64,000 nt of DNA. Source: Lachnospiraceae bacterium. GTDB lineage: Bacteria > Bacillota > Clostridia > Lachnospirales > Lachnospiraceae. The translations under genes and the position numbers were made by a program. The notes beneath the pieces are model-generated. The model searched no databases and was not told where the DNA came from. It saw only the letters and a list, made by a program, of their open reading frames with translations. Numbering within the stretch: position 1 is the stretch's first letter; each line of letters opens with the position of its first letter. Where the stretch lies: NCBI GenBank assembly GCA_017617545.1, contig JAFZVZ010000018.1:1-64000 (forward strand), in the 5' to 3' direction. Positions 7,704 through 17,520 of this stretch are shown here, in pieces.

Positions 7704-9356
7704 ATGACAACGCATGAGAAAAAAGTACTGGTGATCGGCCACAAAAATCCTGATACGGATTCGATCTGCTCGGCCATTGCGTATGCGTGGCTGAAGGAGC
7801 AGAGGACCGGCAAGAAGCATGTGCCGCGGTGCTGCGGCGAGATCAACGCGGAGACCGCGTACGTGCTGAAGCGGTTCGGGGTTCCGGCACCGGATTACAT
7901 TGAATATGTCGGTACGCAGGTGAAGGATATCGATATTCGCGAGACGAAGGGCGTGGATCGCGATATGTCCCTAAAGCGCGCGTGGCTGATGATGCAGGAC
8001 AGCCACGTTGTCACGCTGTGTATCACGGACGAGGAAGGCCATCTTGACGGTCTGATCACGATCAGCGATATCGCGAAGGCCGCGATGGAGCTCTCGGATT
8101 CGGGGATACTCTCGGCGGCGGCTACGCCCTACGCCAACATTCTGGACACGCTGGACGGCACGCTGGTCGAGGGTGAGATCGAGGGCCTGCGGTACACGGA
8201 AGGCAAGGTGCTGATCGCAGCTGCCAATCCGGATCTGATGGAGGACTACATCAAGCCGGGTGACCTGGTCATTCTCGGAAACCGCTACGAGTCGCAGCTC
8301 TGCGCGATCGAGATGGGCGCTGCCTGCCTCGTCGTGTGCGAGGGCGCGAAGGTTTCGATGACGATCCGCAGGCTCGCGGAGGAGCACGGCTGCGTCATCA
8401 TCAGTTCGCCGCACGACGCATTTACCGTGGCGCGTCTGATCGACCTTTCCATGCCGATCGGGTATTTTATGACCACGGACAACCTGATCACGTTCCGCAC
8501 GGACGATTACATCGACAGCATCCGTGACGTTATGGCCAAGAGACGAAACCGCGATTTTCCGATCCTGGATCATCGGGGAATCTACCGCGGTACGATCTCG
8601 CGCCGGAACCTCATGGATATGAGCCGCAAGCAGGTGATCTTAGTGGATCACAATGAGCCCGGGCAGGCGGTGGACGGTGTCGAGGAGGCCGATATTCTGG
8701 AGATCATCGACCACCATCGGATCGGCGGCATGTACACGTTCCAGCCGGTGTATTTCCGGAACGAACCGCTCGGCTGTACGGCGACACTTGTGTACCTGAT
8801 GTACTGTGAGCAGGATGTGGAGATCCCGAAGGACATTGCGGGGCTTCTGTGCGCGGCGATCCTCTCGGATACGCTGGCGTTCCACTCGCCCACCTGCACG
8901 GAGATCGACCGCAGAGCAGCGGAAGCGCTGTCAAAGATCGCCGATGTCGACATGGAGGAGCTGGCGGCAAAAATGTTTGCCGCGGGAAGCCACCTCACGG
9001 AGCGTTCGCCGGAGGAGATCTTCTACCAGGATTACAAGAAGTTCAAGATCGGTGCGATCACGCTCGGTGTCGGGCAGATCAACTCGATGAGCGCGGACGA
9101 GCTTGCGGGCATCGAGGAGCGTCTGAAACCGTTTCTGCTGGAAATGGAGAAGAAGAGCGGCATCAACATGCTTTTCTTCATGCTGACGAACATCACAAGC
9201 GAAACGTCGCGCGTGTTGTTCGCGGGCGACGGCGCGAAGGATGTGCTTACGGAAGCGTTCGGCGTGAAGGCTGAGGAAAATGTCTGCGAGGTGCCGAAAC
9301 TGGTGTCCCGCAAGAAGCAGCTGATCCCGGGGATTTCGGTGATCCTGCAGAACTGA
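7704..9356 (+). CDS. ppaC: Manganese-dependent inorganic pyrophosphatase with CBS and DRTGG domains
   Basis: Hydrolyses pyrophosphate to phosphate in the cytoplasm. At 550 residues it is the long family II form. The N-terminal DHH part has GHKNPDTDS (metal ligands His13, Asp17, Asp19). Then come a CBS motif around LITISDI, a DRTGG-type insert, and a second CBS motif around FPILDHRGIYRGTISR. The DHH core resumes with VDHNEPGQA and IIDHHRIGG, and the DHHA2 lobe ends with SRKKQLIPG. CBS domains in this family bind adenine nucleotides and adjust activity, and the DRTGG domain allows diadenosine polyphosphate control. The start has GAGGAG upstream. It appears monocistronic, with its own promoter next to array A. 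Confidence 0.95.
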   Translation: MTTHEKKVLVIGHKNPDTDSICSAIAYAWLKEQRTGKKHVPRCCGEINAETAYVLKRFGVPAPDYIEYVGTQVKDIDIRETKGVDRDMSLKRAWLMMQDSHVVTLCITDEEGHLDGLITISDIAKAAMELSDSGILSAAATPYANILDTLDGTLVEGEIEGLRYTEGKVLIAAANPDLMEDYIKPGDLVILGNRYESQLCAIEMGAACLVVCEGAKVSMTIRRLAEEHGCVIISSPHDAFTVARLIDLSMPIGYFMTTDNLITFRTDDYIDSIRDVMAKRRNRDFPILDHRGIYRGTISRRNLMDMSRKQVILVDHNEPGQAVDGVEEADILEIIDHHRIGGMYTFQPVYFRNEPLGCTATLVYLMYCEQDVEIPKDIAGLLCAAILSDTLAFHSPTCTEIDRRAAEALSKIADVDMEELAAKMFAAGSHLTERSPEEIFYQDYKKFKIGAITLGVGQINSMSADELAGIEERLKPFLLEMEKKSGINMLFFMLTNITSETSRVLFAGDGAKDVLTEAFGVKAEENVCEVPKLVSRKKQLIPGISVILQN

Positions 9357-9430
9357 GCGGCGACCGGCAGGGCCCGAAACAACTCGGATAATAAGAAAAC
9401 AGGAATCTGCGTCCCGGGTGCAGCGACACG

Positions 9431-9459
9431 TTGCATCTGAGACGCATTCGTGCTATTAT
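9431..9459 (+). promoter_or_regulatory. Promoter of the P-loop kinase gene
   Basis: TTGCAT (9431-9436), 17-bp spacer, TATTAT (9454-9459). It lies inside the longer reading frame from 9450 and supports the start at 9498. Confidence 0.55.
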
Positions 9460-9497
9460 ACTGGATAACCAAAAACTTCGCACAAACGGAGGATGCT

Positions 9498-10268
9498 ATG
9501 CATATCACACTGACAGGCAATCTTGGAAGCGGCAAATCAACCGTATGCCGGATTTTGGAGCAGCAGTACGGCTTTGAGATCTACTCGACCGGCAAGGTCA
9601 TTCGCTCGATCGCGGATGAGATGGGCATCTCGGTTCTGGAGATGAACGAGCTGATGACGAAGGACCACAAGTATGATCACATGATCGACGACCGCACGGC
9701 GCAGATCAGCCGGGAAAATCCGGATAAGTCGATCCTGTTCGACTCGCGCCTGGCGTGGCATTTTGTGGAAAAATCCTTCAAGGTGTTCCTCTCGGTTGAC
9801 CTGGCGGAGGCGGCGAGACGCGTGTACGCGGACGCGAGCCGCGGCGAGGTGGAGAGCTACCGAAGTGAGGCGGACGCGGCGGAGCAGCTGGCTGCGCGTG
9901 CGGCCAATGAGGATGCCCGCTACAACGAGCTCTACGGCATTCACTATTTTGATTTCAACAACTACAATCTCGTGCTCGACTCGAGTTTCCTGTCGCCCTC
10001 GCGCATCGCGGAGGCGCTGATCGGCGAGGCGAGAGCGTGTCATACGTGGGACGGTTACGGCAAGACCGGGCGCATGCTCGTGTCGCCGAAACGACTTGGG
10101 TTTGTGTCCGACAAGGAAGTTTCCTTCGAGCACGGCTATGTGTACCCCGAGCCGGTTAAGATCGCGGTCGACGGCAACACATTTACCGTAACGGAAGGCA
10201 AGGAGATTGCGCAGAAGGCCGCGGACGACGGCTACGCCTATGTGGCGGCCGTGATCGACGGGCAGTGA
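9498..10268 (+). CDS. Cytidylate kinase-like P-loop protein
   Basis: 256-residue cytoplasmic protein. Walker A is GNLGSGKST near residue 7, followed by a nucleoside monophosphate kinase-like lid and core region with FEIYSTGKVIR and a conserved DDRTAQISRENPDKSILFDSRLAW segment. That pattern fits the cytidylate kinase-like family. The last 80 residues (from about VSPKRLGFV) are an extra domain I cannot name. I chose ATG 9498 because CGGAGG precedes it and the predicted promoter overlaps the upstream in-frame ATG. The true substrate may not be CMP. It is followed at about 110 bases by the UPF0340 gene. Confidence 0.7.
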   Translation: MHITLTGNLGSGKSTVCRILEQQYGFEIYSTGKVIRSIADEMGISVLEMNELMTKDHKYDHMIDDRTAQISRENPDKSILFDSRLAWHFVEKSFKVFLSVDLAEAARRVYADASRGEVESYRSEADAAEQLAARAANEDARYNELYGIHYFDFNNYNLVLDSSFLSPSRIAEALIGEARACHTWDGYGKTGRMLVSPKRLGFVSDKEVSFEHGYVYPEPVKIAVDGNTFTVTEGKEIAQKAADDGYAYVAAVIDGQ

Positions 10269-10379
10269 GATGCTGACAGGGAATTCAACGGAAAATGAAT
10301 TGATCCTATGCGGCAGTGAGGATAACGAAAACAGTATTCTGCCGCGTACGAAAAATATGTTAGGAAAGAAGGCAGTTAT

Positions 10380-10952
10380 ATGACAGAGGAAGCATTCAGC
10401 GAAGAGTACCGGGCGGAGCTCACCGCACAGGCAACGGCCGTGATGGAGGAGCTCATTGAGCGCGCGAAGCTTGTGAAAGGCAACATCGCCGTGGTCGGCT
10501 GCTCGACGAGCGAGATCGTCGGATCGAGGATCGGCACCGACTCGCAGCCCGAGGTGGCGAAGGTCGTCTTCGAGGCGATATGGAATGTCGCGAAGGCGCA
10601 CGGAGTGTACCTTGCGGCGCAGTGCTGCGAACATTTAAACCGCGCTATCATCATCGAGCGCGCGGCGGTACCCGGCGCGGACATTGTCAATGTCGTGCCG
10701 CAGCCGAAGGCGGGCGGATCGTTCGCTACGCAGGCGTATCATCATTTTTCGGATCCGGTTGCAGTTGAGGAGATCCGTGCGGACGGCGGTATCGACATCG
10801 GTTTCACGCTGATCGGCATGCATTTAAAGAAGGTGGCGGTTCCGCTTCGGCTTGCGAACAACCGCATCGGTGAGGCGACAGTTCTCGCGGCGCGCGTGCG
10901 CCCGAAGTTCATCGGCGGCGTGAGAGCCGTGTATGACGAGGAACTGCTGTAA
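10380..10952 (+). CDS. UPF0340 / TIGR01440 family protein (YwlG-like)
   Basis: 190-residue cytoplasmic protein. Full-length match by eye to the UPF0340 family: the N-terminal helix with EELTAQA-like spacing, VVGCSTSEIVGSRIG, the conserved AAQCCEHLNRA, and the C-terminal region ending in a DEELL-like tail. The family is widespread in Firmicutes and has no established function. The start has GAAAGAAGG nine bases upstream. It may be co-transcribed with the P-loop kinase gene, as no terminator is seen between them. Confidence 0.88.
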   Translation: MTEEAFSEEYRAELTAQATAVMEELIERAKLVKGNIAVVGCSTSEIVGSRIGTDSQPEVAKVVFEAIWNVAKAHGVYLAAQCCEHLNRAIIIERAAVPGADIVNVVPQPKAGGSFATQAYHHFSDPVAVEEIRADGGIDIGFTLIGMHLKKVAVPLRLANNRIGEATVLAARVRPKFIGGVRAVYDEELL

Positions 10953-10970
10953 GAACGGCGTGCGCCTGGG

Positions 10971-11036
10971 GAGTAACACCTCATTTGGGGGAAAGTAACA
11001 ACGCATTTCCGGAAAGTAACAACACTTTTGGGGGAA
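10971..11036. promoter_or_regulatory. Triple direct repeat upstream of the XRE gene
   Basis: Three tandem copies of AGTAACANC followed by an N-CATTT or CTTTT-like box and a G-rich end, with a period of about 22-23 bases (two helical turns). They sit between the UPF0340 stop and the XRE start and are a plausible autoregulatory operator. Confidence 0.5.
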
Positions 11037-11080
11037 TTCGTGATACTCTTGCCGAAAAAGGAAGGAGTGTCCGACGGTAT

Positions 11081-11902
11081 ATGAAAGAATTTAAAGATAA
11101 ACTGAAAGAGCGCAGGTGCGCGGAGGGGCTTTCCCAGCAACAGCTGGCGGACAAGCTTTTTGTCAGCAGAAGCGCAGTCGCAAAATGGGAGAACGGTCTC
11201 GGGCTCCCCTCGCCGGATTGCCGGGAGCAGATCCGGTCGCTGTTCGGCGTCGACGACAGCTTCTTTGCCGCGGATGAGCCGGAGGAGATCCTCTGCACGA
11301 AGAACCGGAAGCTTCGAAAGTTGTCTATTGTCCTGAGGGTGCTTGCGGGGACGTTCGCCGTCGTCGTGATCGCACTGACGATCCTTTTGGGCAGCGGCTA
11401 CCGGTTTTCTGCCGCGGAAATTTTCTCGGAGCACTCGGCCAGTGTTCCTGCCCTGCAGTTCGCGGACGGAGAGTATGTGTTTGACAGCATCCTCTGGGAC
11501 GTTACGGACGGTGAGGGCAAAACCATAGACCACATGATGGACGCGATCCGGGTTGCCAGGAAGACCGGTCCGTTCTACCGCGATGTGACGGGGAACACAG
11601 AGTATTGTTCGCAGTATGTGCTTGTGACAACGGACATTCAGAAAATGGCGTATCTGGAGGTGTATCACGGCCGCGATGCAGACTATTATTTTCTGAAGTG
11701 GATCAACCAACTTGGGACCGATAAACCAACGGACTCGGAAATGCAAACGAAGTTCCCCTTGCTCACAGACCGGATCACTGTCAACGGGCAGGAAAAGCAG
11801 CTGTTGTACTATTCGTATTTCAAGATGAGCGAAGCAATTGACACGTTGGAGGCGGACGGCACAGAGCTTTTGCTCATGCCGTATACGGATCCGGAAGAAT
11901 AG
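11081..11902 (+). CDS. Membrane-anchored XRE-family regulator
   Basis: 273 residues. The N-terminal 65 form a Cro/C1-type helix-turn-helix (LSQQQLADKLFVSRSAVAKWENG is the diagnostic stretch). A basic linker precedes one strong membrane segment (about residues 80-105, FAVVVIALTILLGSG). The remaining 165 residues are polar and would face outside. This suggests a one-component sensor that links an external signal to DNA binding. The start at 11081 is chosen because the HTH begins directly after it; GGAAGGAG is somewhat far (about 13 bases), and an upstream in-frame start would put the operator-like repeats inside the gene. The ligand is unknown. Confidence 0.8.
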   Translation: MKEFKDKLKERRCAEGLSQQQLADKLFVSRSAVAKWENGLGLPSPDCREQIRSLFGVDDSFFAADEPEEILCTKNRKLRKLSIVLRVLAGTFAVVVIALTILLGSGYRFSAAEIFSEHSASVPALQFADGEYVFDSILWDVTDGEGKTIDHMMDAIRVARKTGPFYRDVTGNTEYCSQYVLVTTDIQKMAYLEVYHGRDADYYFLKWINQLGTDKPTDSEMQTKFPLLTDRITVNGQEKQLLYYSYFKMSEAIDTLEADGTELLLMPYTDPEE

Positions 11903-11932
11903 CAGGGACGAAATGAAATAACACGGAAAATG

Positions 11933-11967
11933 CAACACGGCCGATGGGAATTCCATTGGCCGTGTTG
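11933..11967. terminator. Bidirectional terminator between convergent genes
   Basis: Stem CAACACGGCC / GGCCGTGTTG with inner ATGG/CCAT pairing. The minus-strand side is followed by a T-rich tract (TTGCATTTTCC), so it best serves the MATE gene, but it also sits after the XRE gene. Confidence 0.75.
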
Positions 11968-11980
11968 ATTATATGACGGG

Positions 11981-13372
11981 TCAGCCGGCGCTTTCGTCTT
12001 GTACGGCATCCGCCGCAAAATGCTTTTTGTAGTATGCTGTGAACAGCGTGAACGAGGTCAGGCAGCACAGGATGTCTGCGACAGGCGTCGCGATGACGAT
12101 GCCCGTAAGAGGCGCGAACAGGCGGAACACAAACATCATCGGGATGTCGAGGATGCCCTTCCGCAGGAGCGCGAGAAGGAGCGCCTTCCTGGGCCTCTTG
12201 ACGGCCTGGAAGAAGGAGATGAATGTGTATGCGCACGCGGAGAACGGTCCGCCGACGGTCAGGATCCGCAAAAACAACGCGCCTGCCGTGCGCGACTGTC
12301 CCGGTTCGAGGAAAATGCCGACCAGCGGGCGGCTTAAGGTCAGGCACGCGATCATGCAGGCGGTGCCGATACTGAAGGCGATCAGTACGGTGTAACGGAT
12401 CACCTTGTTGGTGCGCTGATGGTTCCTGGCCGCGTAGTTGTACGCGATCAGCGGGAGCACGCCCTGCGTCAGCCCGCGAACGGTCGCGTGGGCGAGCATG
12501 TTGATCTTCTTGGCGACGCCTAAGCCCGCCTGAGCGGCTGTGCCGTTGGCCATCATCAGACGGTCCATGCAGGCGTAGGAGATATTCTCAAAGAGCGTCA
12601 TGACGCACGCGGGAAGTCCCGTCGAGAGCACGCCGCGGACGAGCCCGCGATCCGCATGGAGCGGAAGGTGGAAGCGAAGCACCGTGTTCTTTCTGCGGCG
12701 GATCTGCAGCACGATCATGATCAGCAGGGCAATCCAGTTGGAGACTGCGGTCGCGAGTGCGGCGCCGAGAACTTCCTTCCCGGGCGGGAGCAGAACGAAC
12801 ATGAAGATCGGGTCGAGCACGATGTTTAAGATGCTTCCGATCACGATGCCGATGCTTGCGTCGAGGCTGCGTCCCTCCGCGCGGAACAGGTGAGCAGTCA
12901 CCATGTTCATCGCCGTGCCTAAGCCCCCGATGCCCACCGTCACGAGCAGATAGGTAACGGCAAAACGGTGCACATCCGCCGCCCCGCCGCCCATCGCGTC
13001 GAGGAACGGATGTCGGAGTATAACCGCCGCCGCAACGTAAACAAGCGTCAGAACGGCGCATCCCCAAAAGGAAAACGCGCAGGTTTCCCCTGCGCGTTCG
13101 TTGTCTTTACTGCCTAAACTTCTGGATGCTTCTCCGGCACCGCCCACGCCGAACAGGTTGGCGATCGCAGAGAGGAACATAAATGCGGGCAGACAGATGG
13201 TAACCGCCGTGATCTTGGCATCATCGCCGGTCAAGCCGATGAAAAATGTGTCCGCCATGTTGTAGATGACCAGAATGATCTGGCCCGCGATCGTCGGAAG
13301 CGCAAGCTTACGGATCGCAGTCATGACAGGCATTTTCGAAAATAATGCACGTTCCCGGTAAGTCTCTGTCAT
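11981..13372 (-). CDS. MATE-family multidrug/toxin efflux transporter
   Basis: 463-residue integral membrane protein with about 12 hydrophobic segments arranged as two homologous halves, typical length for MATE. The N-terminal segment reads KLALPTIAGQIILVIYNMADTFFIG, where the P and YNMADTFF positions are conserved in the family. The matching second-half segment begins ASVMTLF-like around VLSTGLPACVMTLFENI. It would export cationic drugs or metabolites using a Na+ or H+ gradient. GAGGGGAT precedes the start. The gene is monocistronic, with proS upstream in the same direction and 89 bases between. Confidence 0.92.
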   Translation of the reverse strand: MTETYRERALFSKMPVMTAIRKLALPTIAGQIILVIYNMADTFFIGLTGDDAKITAVTICLPAFMFLSAIANLFGVGGAGEASRSLGSKDNERAGETCAFSFWGCAVLTLVYVAAAVILRHPFLDAMGGGAADVHRFAVTYLLVTVGIGGLGTAMNMVTAHLFRAEGRSLDASIGIVIGSILNIVLDPIFMFVLLPPGKEVLGAALATAVSNWIALLIMIVLQIRRRKNTVLRFHLPLHADRGLVRGVLSTGLPACVMTLFENISYACMDRLMMANGTAAQAGLGVAKKINMLAHATVRGLTQGVLPLIAYNYAARNHQRTNKVIRYTVLIAFSIGTACMIACLTLSRPLVGIFLEPGQSRTAGALFLRILTVGGPFSACAYTFISFFQAVKRPRKALLLALLRKGILDIPMMFVFRLFAPLTGIVIATPVADILCCLTSFTLFTAYYKKHFAADAVQDESAG

Positions 13373-13461
13373 GGTTGATCCCCTCTATAATCCGCCGGAG
13401 GCATCATTGAAAAACAATGCTTTTAATCGTTGAGCGCTATGCGCGCCCCATCGTGAACTTA

Positions 13462-14892
13462 TTAATATGCTTTGCCCCAGTAAACGAGCGTCTTCGCGGG
13501 CTTGCCGCAGCAGACGCAGGTGTCGGACAGGTGCTCCTGCTTAAAAGGCATGCAGCGGGAGGTAACGCCGGCCTGCTCCTTGATCGAATCCTCGCATGCG
13601 CGGTCGCCGCACCACATAGCCTTGATGAAGCCGGGCTTGTTGTCCGCAATGTCCTTCATCTCGTCCATCGTGGTTGCCTCGTAGGTGTGCGCGTCGCGGT
13701 GAGCGCGTGCACGCTCGAGCATGTCGCTCTGGATGGTGTCGAGGAGCTCTGCGAGCTTGGTCTCGATCTCATCGAGCGAAACGAAGATCTTCTCGCGGGT
13801 GTCGCGGCGAACGAGAACCGCCTGATTGTTGGCGAGGTCCTTGGGACCGATCTCGATACGAACCGGAATACCGCGCATTTCCTGCTCGGCAAACTTGAAG
13901 CCGGGCGTCTTGTCAGTGTCGTCCACCTTGACGCGGATGGTCTTTGCAAGGCGATCGCGAAGAGCGTAAGCGGCGTCGAGCACGCCTTCCTTCTTTTGCT
14001 GGATCGGAATGATCATCGCCTGCGTAGGAGCTACGCGAGGAGGAAGAACGAGACCGGAGTTGTCGCCGTGTACCATGATGATGGCGCCGATCATACGGGT
14101 CGTCATGCCCCAGCTGGTCTGGTGAGCGTAGACGAGCTTATTTTCCTTATCCGTGTACTGAATGCCGAACGCGCGGGCAAAGCCGTCGCCGAAGTTGTGA
14201 CTCGTGCCGGACTGCAGTGCCTTGCCGTCGTGCATGAGAGCCTCGATGGTGTAGGTCGCCTCGGCGCCGGCAAATTTTTCCTTGTCGGTCTTGCGGCCCT
14301 TGATCATCGGGATCGCAAGGAACTCCTCGCAGAAGTCCGCGTATACGTTGAGCATCTGCTCGGTGCGGGCCTGCGCCTCCTCAGCGGTTGCGTGGATCGT
14401 GTGGCCTTCCTGCCACAAAAACTCCATCGAGCGAAGGAACGGACGCGTCGTCTTCTCCCAGCGAACCACGGAGCACCACTGGTTGTAAACCTTGGGCAGA
14501 TCGCGGTACGAATGTACGATGTGCGAATAGAAATCGCAGAAGAGTGTCTCGGACGTAGGACGCACGCACATGCGCTCCTGAAGCGTCTCGCCGCCGCCCT
14601 GGGTTACCCATGCAACTTCGGGTGCGAAGCCTTCCACGTGATCCTTCTCTTTATTTAACAGGCTCTCGGGGATGAACATCGGGAGATAGCAGTTCTCCAC
14701 TCCGGTCTCCTTGAAGCGGCGGTCAAGCTCCTTCTGGATGTTCTCCCAGATCGCGTAGCCCGCCGGGCGGATGACCATGCACCCCTTGATGCCGGTGTAA
14801 TCCACAAGCTCGGCTTTCTTGACGATGTCCGTGTACCATTGCGCGAAATCGTCTTCCATGTTGGTGATGGATTCAACAAAATTCTCAGCCAT
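13462..14892 (-). CDS. proS: Prolyl-tRNA synthetase, short (archaeal/eukaryote-like) type
   Basis: Charges tRNA-Pro with proline in the cytoplasm. The 476-residue protein is a class II synthetase of the short type without the bacterial editing insertion; this form is common in Clostridia. Visible class II motifs include [17 protein letters not shown], the RPTSE motif 2 region, and a [16 protein letters not shown] motif 3/anticodon-domain junction. The C-terminal zinc-binding-like tail has [17 protein letters not shown] lies seven bases before the ATG at 14892, so this start is preferred over the upstream ATG at 14919. Expression is controlled by a T-box leader. Confidence 0.96.
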   Translation of the reverse strand: MAENFVESITNMEDDFAQWYTDIVKKAELVDYTGIKGCMVIRPAGYAIWENIQKELDRRFKETGVENCYLPMFIPESLLNKEKDHVEGFAPEVAWVTQGGGETLQERMCVRPTSETLFCDFYSHIVHSYRDLPKVYNQWCSVVRWEKTTRPFLRSMEFLWQEGHTIHATAEEAQARTEQMLNVYADFCEEFLAIPMIKGRKTDKEKFAGAEATYTIEALMHDGKALQSGTSHNFGDGFARAFGIQYTDKENKLVYAHQTSWGMTTRMIGAIIMVHGDNSGLVLPPRVAPTQAMIIPIQQKKEGVLDAAYALRDRLAKTIRVKVDDTDKTPGFKFAEQEMRGIPVRIEIGPKDLANNQAVLVRRDTREKIFVSLDEIETKLAELLDTIQSDMLERARAHRDAHTYEATTMDEMKDIADNKPGFIKAMWCGDRACEDSIKEQAGVTSRCMPFKQEHLSDTCVCCGKPAKTLVYWGKAY

Positions 14893-14917
14893 GTTTTTGT
14901 CCTCCTTTTTGAAATTC

Positions 14918-15157
14918 AAAAGTCCCCCGACAATTGCTTGTCGAGGGACCGATTAACGCAGTTTCGGTGGTACCACCCTGATTAGCAGGCATACGCCCGC
15001 TCACTCTTGTTCGTTAACGCCTGATACGCTGCGGTTCGCCGCAGAGCTCCGCGCCGGGTTCGACAGGTTCTCTCGTAAGCCGCTCGCAGCTGCCCGGCTC
15101 TCTCTGGGACGCTTTCCCTGTGTACTGTTGCGCTTCATCGCCGATATGTATGCGGAG
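14918..15157 (-). promoter_or_regulatory. T-box riboswitch of proS
   Basis: The minus-strand leader carries the T-box sequence AGGGTGGTACCACC (14966-14980). An intrinsic terminator (stem GTCCCTCGACAA / TTGTCGGGGGAC then TTTT, 14918-14949) ends just before the proS ribosome binding site. The upstream part has the AGAGAG motif of Stem I. A CCT in GAGAACCTGTC is the likely proline specifier, which fits proS; this last assignment is tentative. Confidence 0.9.
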
Positions 15158-15186
15158 ATGATACGCCATTTTCCGACAAATGTCAA
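15158..15186 (-). promoter_or_regulatory. Promoter of the proS T-box leader
   Basis: On the minus strand, TTGACA (complement of 15181-15186), a 17-bp spacer, and TATCAT (complement of 15158-15163). Confidence 0.7.
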
Positions 15187-15217
15187 GCGCAAAAAAGAGC
15201 AGGCTTCCGAATAGTCC

Positions 15218-16471
15218 TCAGGCTGCGTCCTGCAGGGCGGTTGCCGTCGTTGCCTCCTCGAGCTCGCGGATGCGGCGGATCCGTCCGATCCACAGCGCGA
15301 TCACGGCGAGGCAGAGCCCCGAAGCGAAGATCGTGATCGACGAGCCCCTGCCGACACCGCCGCCGGTCAGCCGTCCGACCGCATCTGCGATGACACCGGA
15401 GAGTCCGTACGCGATCACATAGCCCGATTGCGAGATGAAGCCGATCAGGCCCCACGCCCGCCCCTGCAGCTCCTCGGGAATGTTCGTTCGCGCGAGGTAA
15501 TCCAGGCTGTTGTTGGCAAACGGCATCGCCGCGAAGAACAGGAAGCCGAAGGCGCAGATGATATACAGGTTGTGGGACACGCCGAACATGGCCATCATGA
15601 CGCCGGAAAATGCAAGCGCGAGGCTTAGCGTCCGCACGAACCTCCGCTTGAGTCCGCGGATGCCGAGGAACACGCCGGACACAAGCATTCCCGAAGCCGA
15701 GACCGTCTCCACGATCCCCAGTGTCTTCGAATCGGAAAATGAGAGCACAAACGGTTCGGCGAGCACCTGGAACACGCCCATGAAGAGCGTGATGGCGGAG
15801 GTCACGAGCACAAGCAGGAACAGCCCGCGCTTCCCGGACACGGCCGTCCAGCCCTCCTTCATGCTCTCGAGGAAGGAGGCATCATTTTCCGAAGCCTTGC
15901 TTCCTAAGCCACGGCGCACGACTGCCGCCGCGAATATCGTCACGAAAAATGTCGCGATATCGATGATCAGGATCAGCTTGATGTCACTGACCGCGAGCAG
16001 GAACCCCGCGATGAGCGGCGAGAACAGGTACCTTGCGCTGCCCGCCATCGACACGAGCCCGTTCGCCTTTGAGAACTGTTCCTTCGTGAGAAGATCCGTG
16101 ATCGTCGCGGTGAACGCCGGCTCCAAAAGCGCGGAGAACACGGAGCTGATGATGACGCCCACGTAAATCTGCCAGATCGCGGCGTTGCCCCGGAGCATGC
16201 ACAGCAGGATGAACAAAACGCCCAGCCCCGAGCAGCCGTCCCCGAGCATCATCAGAAGCCTGCGGTCATACCGGTCCGCAAGAACGCCCGCCGGCACCTT
16301 GAGCAGAAGCCCCGGCAGAAATGCGAGAAGCGTCATCAGCGCCATGCTCGCCGCACTTCCCGTCTTTTGGAAAATGTAAATCCCGAGGCCGAAGCTTGTG
16401 AGCCCGCCTCCGATGGACGAGATGAACTCTCCCGCCCAGAGCAACATAAATTTCCTGTAATTCCCCTCCAT
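15218..16471 (-). CDS. MFS transporter
   Basis: 417-residue integral membrane protein with about 12 hydrophobic segments. The cytoplasmic loop after the second helix reads GVLADRYDRRLLMM, the MFS motif A. The overall pattern (FLPGLLLKVPAGVLADR, central KEGWTAVSGKRG loop) resembles the enterobactin-exporter/drug-efflux MFS_3 group common in Firmicutes. The substrate cannot be called. The ribosome binding site is weak. It lies between proS and the methyltransferase gene on the same strand, with 200 bases upstream in which I see no other gene. Confidence 0.88.
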   Translation of the reverse strand: MEGNYRKFMLLWAGEFISSIGGGLTSFGLGIYIFQKTGSAASMALMTLLAFLPGLLLKVPAGVLADRYDRRLLMMLGDGCSGLGVLFILLCMLRGNAAIWQIYVGVIISSVFSALLEPAFTATITDLLTKEQFSKANGLVSMAGSARYLFSPLIAGFLLAVSDIKLILIIDIATFFVTIFAAAVVRRGLGSKASENDASFLESMKEGWTAVSGKRGLFLLVLVTSAITLFMGVFQVLAEPFVLSFSDSKTLGIVETVSASGMLVSGVFLGIRGLKRRFVRTLSLALAFSGVMMAMFGVSHNLYIICAFGFLFFAAMPFANNSLDYLARTNIPEELQGRAWGLIGFISQSGYVIAYGLSGVIADAVGRLTGGGVGRGSSITIFASGLCLAVIALWIGRIRRIRELEEATTATALQDAA

Positions 16472-16671
16472 AAAACACCGCCCGTGATTCGAAATGTATC
16501 AGCGTTTTGTGTCGCATACCGTCACGACACTCTGACAATCACATCATATTCGAACCGCGGGCGGAAGTCTTAATCCGTTCCTTCTCTGATTCTTATCTGT
16601 TTGTTAAAACGATCGCTATTCCAATGCCGGAGAAAACTCCGTTCTGTTATATGCAATACCTAAGAGAAACT

Positions 16672-17499
16672 TCACTTCTTGCGCAGCACCCAGATCAGGT
16701 TGCTCCGGTACTGACGGGCTGTCGTGATATCGTGAATATCTTCCTTGTCACCGTGATACCCGCGATAGATATCGAGCACCTCAAAGCCACACAGCTCTGC
16801 AAGAAGGAACACCTCCGAGCGGTATGTCTGACGCATCATCAGCGGCCTTACGCGCTCCCCGATCACATTGCCCTCATCGTCGTACGTCTCGAACTTCCAG
16901 TGGCCGTACATCTGCTGCGTGTACGGGTCGTAAGTGATGGCGTTGTAAATTTTCTCGCGCCTGCCCTCGCTGTTGACGTACTCAAGCCGCAGTGAGTAGT
17001 CCTTCTGCGGATCCGTCTGCATCTGCTGCATTTGCATCGGCGGCCACGGATCGAAGGTGTTAAATGTGAGGATTCCGCCGTCCGTGAGCTGCTCGCGGAT
17101 ATTGCGAAGCGCCGCGATCTGCAGTTCCTGTGTCGGAAGATGCATAAACCCGCTCCGCGCGATGATCGCAAGCGAATACTTTCTGCCCGAGCAGAACCCG
17201 GTCATGTCTGCCGGGTAAATATTCACGGAGAGGTCCATCGCCTCCGCCTTCGCAGCAGCGACCTTGCACATCTCCTCGGAGAGGTCGGTGCCGTCAACCT
17301 CGATCCCGCGCTTGGCGAGGTACAGCAAAACCGCGCCGGTTCCGCAGGCGATGTCCACAACACCGCCTTTGCCGAAGTGGCGTGCCAGATTCAGGTAAAA
17401 CTCCTGAAAACCTTCGTGGTTGTCCTGTCCCTGGCTGTACATCACGTCCAGGTAACGGTCGTAATTTTCCGCAACATCTTTATAATCGTGTAAATCCAT
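16672..17499 (-). CDS. Class I SAM-dependent methyltransferase
   Basis: 275-residue cytoplasmic protein. Rossmann-fold motif I is VVDIACGTGAVLLYL (about residues 48-62), followed by an acidic residue in VDGTDLSEEM that would contact the SAM ribose. Later strands match the methyltransferase 25/11 type. The C-terminal half (DPYTQQMYGHWKFE, then VRPLMMRQTYRSE) resembles small-molecule methyltransferases of Firmicutes. GAAAGGAG precedes the start. It lies 21 bases after the 2H/GNAT gene and so shares its T-box-controlled transcript. The substrate is unknown. Confidence 0.88.
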   Translation of the reverse strand: MDLHDYKDVAENYDRYLDVMYSQGQDNHEGFQEFYLNLARHFGKGGVVDIACGTGAVLLYLAKRGIEVDGTDLSEEMCKVAAAKAEAMDLSVNIYPADMTGFCSGRKYSLAIIARSGFMHLPTQELQIAALRNIREQLTDGGILTFNTFDPWPPMQMQQMQTDPQKDYSLRLEYVNSEGRREKIYNAITYDPYTQQMYGHWKFETYDDEGNVIGERVRPLMMRQTYRSEVFLLAELCGFEVLDIYRGYHGDKEDIHDITTARQYRSNLIWVLRKK

Positions 17500-17520
17500 T
17501 GTCTTGCTCCTTTCGTCTTC

